Assembly: GCA_029565815.1 (NCBI GenBank)
Contig: JAKQNL010000064.1
Span: 1-9,525, forward strand
Direction of reading: 5' to 3'
Origin: Spirochaetota bacterium
GTDB lineage: Bacteria; Spirochaetota; Spirochaetia; Treponematales; UBA12059
DNA length: 9,525 nucleotides
Shown here: one piece after another, positions 5,306 through 9,525 of the stretch
How positions within the stretch are numbered: position 1 is the stretch's first letter
Layout: every line of letters begins with the position of its first letter
Position numbers and translations under genes: made by a program
Notes under the pieces: model-generated
Seen by the model: only the letters and a program-made list of their open reading frames with translations
Database searches by the model: none
What the model was told of the DNA's origin: nothing

Positions 5306-7141
5306 TTAGCGGGAACTATCCTTAAGGGCTACAGCCAGTGAATCCAGCACCAGCCTGTCGCTGCCGTCCGCGGCGAATACGATAGCGCTGCCGCCGGCAT
5401 ACACAGGGCAGGGAATTTCCACGCTGGATGTACCGGATTGCAGCCTAAGCTGGCCGTCGAGCCACTGTAGTTGCACAGGCAGGCCGGGTGTTATGGACAA
5501 GCTGGCCGCTCTCGTTCCGTCTATAGCCACAAATCCAGAATCAGAGACCACAAGGCGCTTTCCGTTTGCAAGTACCAGCGACAGTTTCAAGCTGCCCCGC
5601 TGGGCTGTCCACATAATCTCCAGGCCGGATGTAGCGCCTAGCGGAAGCGGACCTACGCTTAAAAACGAGCCTGGATCCAGGTATGCCATGCCGTCGGCTA
5701 GCCTATACGAGCCAACTGCACCAAAAGCAGGTGCAAGCTCCGCGTTTTCAAAGCCGTCGGCTGCCAGCAGTTTGTCCCCGTAGCGCCGGTGCATGGAAAC
5801 GCGCCATGCGGGGTATGCGGACAAGCCAGTGCCAATTCTCCCATATACTGCAGCCAGCCCGCCGAGCTGGGCAACGGCTGGCTGAGCCTGTGCATCCGTC
5901 CAGGGGATGGTAGCTGTTCCCAGGAATACGTCCCCTGCGTGCCAGACAATCTCCAGTGTTTCTGGCCGGGCCTTAAGCGAAACGGCCAGCATGCCAGCCT
6001 TTGCAGGTGCAGCGTCCGATGCATACGCCGTTTCGCCATTAGCTTCCAGATAGGGTATGCCGTCCTCCATGCCCAAATTTGCTATTGTGCGGCCATCGGC
6101 GGCTAGCAGGCTCAGGTACAAACCGGAACCAAAGCTGGGGGTATCACCCATAGACGGCAAGGGGGCTAATTCCACAGCAACGAACATGGAACCGCTAGCC
6201 AGATCCGGCATGGATGCTAGTGGCAGCTTGAGCGTGCTGTCTTCTTCCAGCGCAACGCCGTACGAAGCGCCTAAAGCTTCCGGATAGGGACGGCCAAAGG
6301 CAGATACGGTGCCGTTTGCAAACATGGATGCGGTATCCAGCAGCGAAAAGCCCATGGATTGGACCGCAGCTGCATCCGTAACCGGCACCTTAAACTCTGC
6401 ACGGGCAAAAGCGGGTATATCCGATTCTGCTGGCGGCTGGAAGGGGAAATAGTCTGCGCTTATAAGGTGAACGCCCGCTTCGGCCGGAGCCTTCCATAAA
6501 AGCCTGTCTGCGCGCGCGGAAACCGGCCCGAACGACAGCACGAGCCCGTCTACAGACCACCGCACCCAGGGATCCGCTCCCGGCTCTGCCTGATACGCAA
6601 GCTTAAACAAGGCAGCCTGACCGGCGCTCTGTGAAGCAGGAAAGGCAAGCACCCGGAGTTTTGGAACCTGTCCCGCTCCTATAAGGATGAGCCTGCGGGT
6701 ACCAGCAAGGCGGCTTCCATCATCGCGGCGGACCGTCAACAAAAGCGTGTAGTAGCCGGCGGCCAGGTCTTTTGGCAGGAGCACCGGCGGCAAACCCGTG
6801 TACAGGGAATCTACCGGAACAAAAACCGCATCGGCTCGCGCGGCTTTGCCCGTACCGAATACGAGCGTAGCTGCTTCGCTGCCATCGGACGCAAGGAGGA
6901 CAAGCTCCAGGGCTTGGGCATCCGGAGCCTGGCTGGCTCGGCCCAGTTTGATCGCTATAGGCAGGGAAAGTTCCAGGGCAGAACCATCCAGAACCGGCGT
7001 ATCTGCCTGTGCGCACTGTATCGAATACATGGATTCCAGCTCGCTGTCGCTGAGCAATACATTGCCTAAATCGCAGGCTGCAAGCATGAGGATTATGGAA
7101 CAAACAACAAGGGGGAGCGCCAAACTCCCTTTTATGCGCAT
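5306..7141 (-). CDS. 611-residue lipoprotein with beta-sandwich modules
   Basis: I do not recognise the family. The signal peptide starts MRIK, then a long hydrophobic run, and ends in LAAC, giving Cys23 as the lipid site. Residues 45-155 and 160-255 look like two Ig-like beta domains (GYYTLLLTVRRDDGS; WVRWSVDGLVLSFG). Residues 262-450 and 452-608 look like two copies of a LamG/concanavalin-type sandwich. Each has a strand pair ending in a DG or NG turn (YLSLLAADGRTIANL and LSLVLANGKRLVVSD) followed by a W-containing strand. No catalytic motif is seen, so binding or surface display is likelier than enzymatic work. A longer frame reaches 7258, but it would overlap the CapA-family gene by 67 bases and hide the signal peptide. 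The ATG at 7141 has no ribosome binding site and lies 50 bases after the CapA stop. Confidence 0.75.
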   Translation of the reverse strand: MRIKGSLALPLVVCSIILMLAACDLGNVLLSDSELESMYSIQCAQADTPVLDGSALELSLPIAIKLGRASQAPDAQALELVLLASDGSEAATLVFGTGKAARADAVFVPVDSLYTGLPPVLLPKDLAAGYYTLLLTVRRDDGSRLAGTRRLILIGAGQVPKLRVLAFPASQSAGQAALFKLAYQAEPGADPWVRWSVDGLVLSFGPVSARADRLLWKAPAEAGVHLISADYFPFQPPAESDIPAFARAEFKVPVTDAAAVQSMGFSLLDTASMFANGTVSAFGRPYPEALGASYGVALEEDSTLKLPLASMPDLASGSMFVAVELAPLPSMGDTPSFGSGLYLSLLAADGRTIANLGMEDGIPYLEANGETAYASDAAPAKAGMLAVSLKARPETLEIVWHAGDVFLGTATIPWTDAQAQPAVAQLGGLAAVYGRIGTGLSAYPAWRVSMHRRYGDKLLAADGFENAELAPAFGAVGSYRLADGMAYLDPGSFLSVGPLPLGATSGLEIMWTAQRGSLKLSLVLANGKRLVVSDSGFVAIDGTRAASLSITPGLPVQLQWLDGQLRLQSGTSSVEIPCPVYAGGSAIVFAADGSDRLVLDSLAVALKDSSR

Positions 7142-7147
7142 AGTCAG

Positions 7148-7153
7148 AATATA
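7148..7153 (-). promoter_or_regulatory. Possible -10 box placing +1 on the start codon
   Basis: TATATT on the minus strand ends 6 bases before the ATG at 7141. If used, transcription would begin at or near the A of ATG and give a leaderless mRNA, which would explain the absent ribosome binding site. No -35 box was found. Translation by coupling from the CapA-family gene is the alternative. Confidence 0.25.
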
Positions 7154-7191
7154 CCACGGCGATAGTCGATATGCCACGAAACCGGATTTTT

Positions 7192-8412
7192 TTAGCGGGA
7201 AAACAGAACGCTGCCTGCTTCGGTGATAGTACCGTTCGTTCCTAGGTATGCGGACCAACGCTGGATGTCGCGGGCTATCGACAAAGCTGTAGAGCCAGTG
7301 GCAGGTGCCGGAGCATAGGCAAAACGTTCGATGGATACCGGCTGGGCTACGACGCTGTCCACAGAGCCGTCTTTCAAGTGTAGATGGAAAGCAGCCGTCC
7401 GGTACGTGGTATCCGCCATCATGTCAAACACAAAATTGCCCATGGAATACAGGATAAAGCCGCCATTGTAGAATTCCACGCCCTGGAGCACATGGGGATG
7501 ATGACCAAGCACCGCTGCCGCTCCTGCGTCTATGGCAGCCCGTCCAAAGGCTCGCTGGGCAGCAGTCGGATAATGCTGGTGCTCGTCGCCCCAATGCACG
7601 GACACAAAGAGGTAGTCTGGTTGCAGTTCCCGTTTAGCCGCTTCCATATCGGCCTGCATATCCGCTATCGAAGCATGAGCAAGGCCTGCAGGCGAACGCT
7701 CTCCGTCATCGCTGTCCGGGGAAAAACCCAGCTGGATGTTTGTGCCGTGGCCGAGTAGCTCCGCGCGCGTTACGCGCATGGAACGAGCATCAGCCCTGGC
7801 TCCGCGGGCGCTCCATATAGGCTCGGCGTAGGCAAGAAACACAAAGCGCTTACCGTCCCGGTCCAGAACAGCCGGCTTACGCGCTTCATCCAGGTTCATG
7901 CCCGCGCCTGTCCTGGCTACGCCCAAAAGATCCAAAAACGCCAGCGTTTCTTCCAGGGCGCGGGGGCCGTAGTCGTTCATGTGGTTATTGGCCAGCGACA
8001 CAACATCAAAGCCAGCCCATGCAAGGCCGTACAGCGATTCCGGATCGGATCGGAAGGTAACCACCGGCGGCTTTCCGGGCCATGGCTCTCCCAGGTATGA
8101 AACCGGCGTTTCCAGGTTTGCAAAGGCCAGGTCCGAGCCTTCAAGGATTTTGCGGGCACCGGCAAACAGGTAGCGAAAACCGTGTTCGGCGGCTCGCTTA
8201 CCCGGCGTTCGCGACAGGAGAATATCCCCGCAGGCAACCAGGTGGTAGCTTCTGGATGCTTGGGCTTGTGGCTCCTGTGCATGCTCGCTTGCCAAAGGAA
8301 GCGCCACGGAAGGCACTTTGGGCCGCACCGCCAGGCTTAGGCTGGCGACAACTCCGCCCAAGCCGAGCACCAGCATCGAGGCGGCCACAGTCATGTGCAG
8401 TCTGGATCTCAT
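7192..8412 (-). CDS. CapA-family metallophosphoesterase-like protein
   Basis: A 406-residue protein of the CapA/PgsA family, related to calcineurin-type metallophosphoesterases; some members act in poly-gamma-glutamate or capsule work. Residues 8-28 are one membrane anchor or uncleaved signal, so the domain (55-368) should face the periplasm. The expected motif series is complete: GD at 62-63 in ACGDILLSR, NLETP at 99-103, ANNHMNDYG at 141-149, VHWGDE at 272-277, GHHPHVLQG at 303-311 and SMGNFVFD at 323-330. The His, Asn and Asp of these motifs are the probable metal and phosphate ligands. The ATG overlaps the nadE stop by 4 bases (ATGA), with GAGG upstream, so the two are translationally coupled. 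No pgsB/pgsC or capsule genes are in the window, so polyglutamate synthesis cannot be claimed. The substrate is unknown. Confidence 0.88.
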   Translation of the reverse strand: MRSRLHMTVAASMLVLGLGGVVASLSLAVRPKVPSVALPLASEHAQEPQAQASRSYHLVACGDILLSRTPGKRAAEHGFRYLFAGARKILEGSDLAFANLETPVSYLGEPWPGKPPVVTFRSDPESLYGLAWAGFDVVSLANNHMNDYGPRALEETLAFLDLLGVARTGAGMNLDEARKPAVLDRDGKRFVFLAYAEPIWSARGARADARSMRVTRAELLGHGTNIQLGFSPDSDDGERSPAGLAHASIADMQADMEAAKRELQPDYLFVSVHWGDEHQHYPTAAQRAFGRAAIDAGAAAVLGHHPHVLQGVEFYNGGFILYSMGNFVFDMMADTTYRTAAFHLHLKDGSVDSVVAQPVSIERFAYAPAPATGSTALSIARDIQRWSAYLGTNGTITEAGSVLFSR

Positions 8413-9525
8413 TCCGCCTCGTACGGCTTTCTGGCCATGGGCATGCGCCTACCTATCCCGAAGGGCCGGGGCGATACTTTGATAACAGGAGCCGCTTGCC
8501 GCCTTTTAAACTCAGCGCGGGCAACCATACGCAGTATTTTTTTCGTTAGCTCCGCTTCGTTGCCCATGGCGATAATAGCAGTAGCGTCGGCATCCTGCTC
8601 GATATAAGGCCGCAAAATAGCGTCCAGTTTGTCGTAGGGCGGCAGGGAATCCTGATCCAGCTGGTTTGGTCTAAGCTCTGCGCTGGGCGGCTTGTCAATA
8701 ATGGAACGAGGCATGGTGCCGTCCCGCTCGTGCATGCGCTCGGACAGGGCAAACACCTCGGTTTTTAGCAGGTCGCCGATGGGAGCCAAAGCGCCGCACA
8801 TGTCGCCGTACAGGGTGCAGTAACCAACCGCAAGCTCGCTTTTATTGCCGGTGGTTAACAGCATTGCACCGAACTTGTTGGACCAGGCCATGAGTATATC
8901 GCCCCGTATGCGGGCCTGCAGGTTCTCTTCTGTTAAATCCGCTTCCCTGCCTGCAAAGGCAGGCGCTAAGGTTTCCAGAAAAGCCGCAAAGGGCTTTTCT
9001 ATGGAAATATTCTTTAGGGGGCAGCCCAGATTGTCGCACAACTCCTGGCTGTGGCGTACCGAGCCTTCCGACGAATAGCGCGACGGCAGGGTGATGCAGG
9101 TGAGGTTTTCTGGTCCTATGGCTTTTGCTGCCAGAACAGCCACCACGGCCGAGTCTATGCCGCCGGACAGGCCGAGCACTGCGGTTTTGAATCCACACTT
9201 GCGCATATAGCCCCGTATGCCTTCCACCAGGGCTTCTTCCAGCTCGTCGTAACGATTGGGCATGGCTGGGATTTTTGTCGTGCTGGCTTCCGCGTCGGTA
9301 TCCACCACCAGCGTGCCCGGGCCAAAAGCACCCATTGCGCACAGCCTGCCGTTTTTGTCCACCAGAAAGGATCGGCCGTCGAATACCAGCGAGTCGTTGG
9401 CCCCCGCCATGTTGCAGTAGGCCACCGGCACCGCGCCCTCGGACGCAAGCTCGGAACACAGCTTGATGCGCAGGGACAGCTTGTCCAGCTGGTAGGGCGA
9501 TGCCGACGGAACCACGATGAGGTCG
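8409..9525 (-). CDS. nadE: Glutamine-dependent NAD+ synthase, N-terminus beyond right edge
   Basis: It amidates nicotinic acid adenine dinucleotide to NAD+ using ATP and glutamine, in the cytosol. The reading frame continues through the right edge (DLIV precedes PSASPY), so the GTG at 9515 is an internal Val codon, not the start. Residues are counted from it. 1-75 are the end of the nitrilase-type glutaminase domain (SASPY, AYCNMAGAN, SLVFDGRSF). The catalytic Cys lies outside the window. 90-368 are the synthetase. The ATP P-loop SGGIDS is at 117-122, LPSRYSSEGS at 143-152, TTGNKSELAVGY at 221-232, and the substrate loop KPPSAELRPNQ at 275-285. All synthetase motifs look intact. The glutaminase part means the enzyme can take nitrogen from glutamine rather than free ammonia. 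It is the first visible gene of a right-to-left operon with the CapA-family gene. Confidence 0.95.
   Translation of the reverse strand, partial: DLIVVPSASPYQLDKLSLRIKLCSELASEGAVPVAYCNMAGANDSLVFDGRSFLVDKNGRLCAMGAFGPGTLVVDTDAEASTTKIPAMPNRYDELEEALVEGIRGYMRKCGFKTAVLGLSGGIDSAVVAVLAAKAIGPENLTCITLPSRYSSEGSVRHSQELCDNLGCPLKNISIEKPFAAFLETLAPAFAGREADLTEENLQARIRGDILMAWSNKFGAMLLTTGNKSELAVGYCTLYGDMCGALAPIGDLLKTEVFALSERMHERDGTMPRSIIDKPPSAELRPNQLDQDSLPPYDKLDAILRPYIEQDADATAIIAMGNEAELTKKILRMVARAEFKRRQAAPVIKVSPRPFGIGRRMPMARKPYEAE

Noticed and set aside
7142..7258. Longer 5' extension of the 611-residue lipoprotein gene, open to 7258
   Set aside because: It overlaps the CapA-family gene by 67 bases and places the signal peptide 39 residues inside.

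Overview
The window looks like part of a bacterial chromosome of moderately high GC. It most likely comes from a spirochaete of the Treponema type. The inference rests on the mix of genes: a membrane-anchored class III adenylate cyclase with a C-terminal TPR-like tail, several lipoproteins of the LPP20/CsgG-like kind, and GTG starts with strong AGGAGG-type ribosome binding sites. No gene fixes the genus, so the assignment is tentative.

Layout. Bases 1-246 hold no complete gene. There is the possible C-terminal end of a reading frame (3-149), a perfect 10-bp hairpin (131-154), and the 3' half of a tRNA on the minus strand (about 182-223). The tRNA half breaks exactly in the anticodon loop and resembles a Met (CAU) tRNA. 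This looks like an integration junction or its scar. The adenylate cyclase (247-1668, +) follows directly and is the only complete plus-strand gene. It converges on a hairpin (1667-1693) shared with the minus-strand genes.

From 1705 to the right edge every gene is on the minus strand, so in transcription order they run right to left. First comes nadE, cut by the right edge, which overlaps a CapA-family metallophosphoesterase gene by 4 bp (ATGA). Then comes a 611-residue lipoprotein made of beta-sandwich modules. After a 139-bp gap with a candidate promoter and a near-perfect 20-bp palindrome comes a cluster of three lipoproteins: a DUF6175-like protein with a Thr/Ser/Gly linker, a short LPP20-like protein, and a large LPP20 + Ig-like + CsgG-like protein.

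How they may work together. nadE makes NAD+ and looks like a housekeeping gene at the head of an operon whose downstream members act at the cell envelope. The three-lipoprotein cluster is the most interesting part. Its domain kinds recall envelope assemblies such as FlgO/FlgP/FlgT of Vibrio and CsgG/LpoB-type periplasmic proteins. A joint envelope structure is inference only. The cyclase would turn a membrane signal into cAMP; nothing in the sequence links it directly to the lipoproteins.
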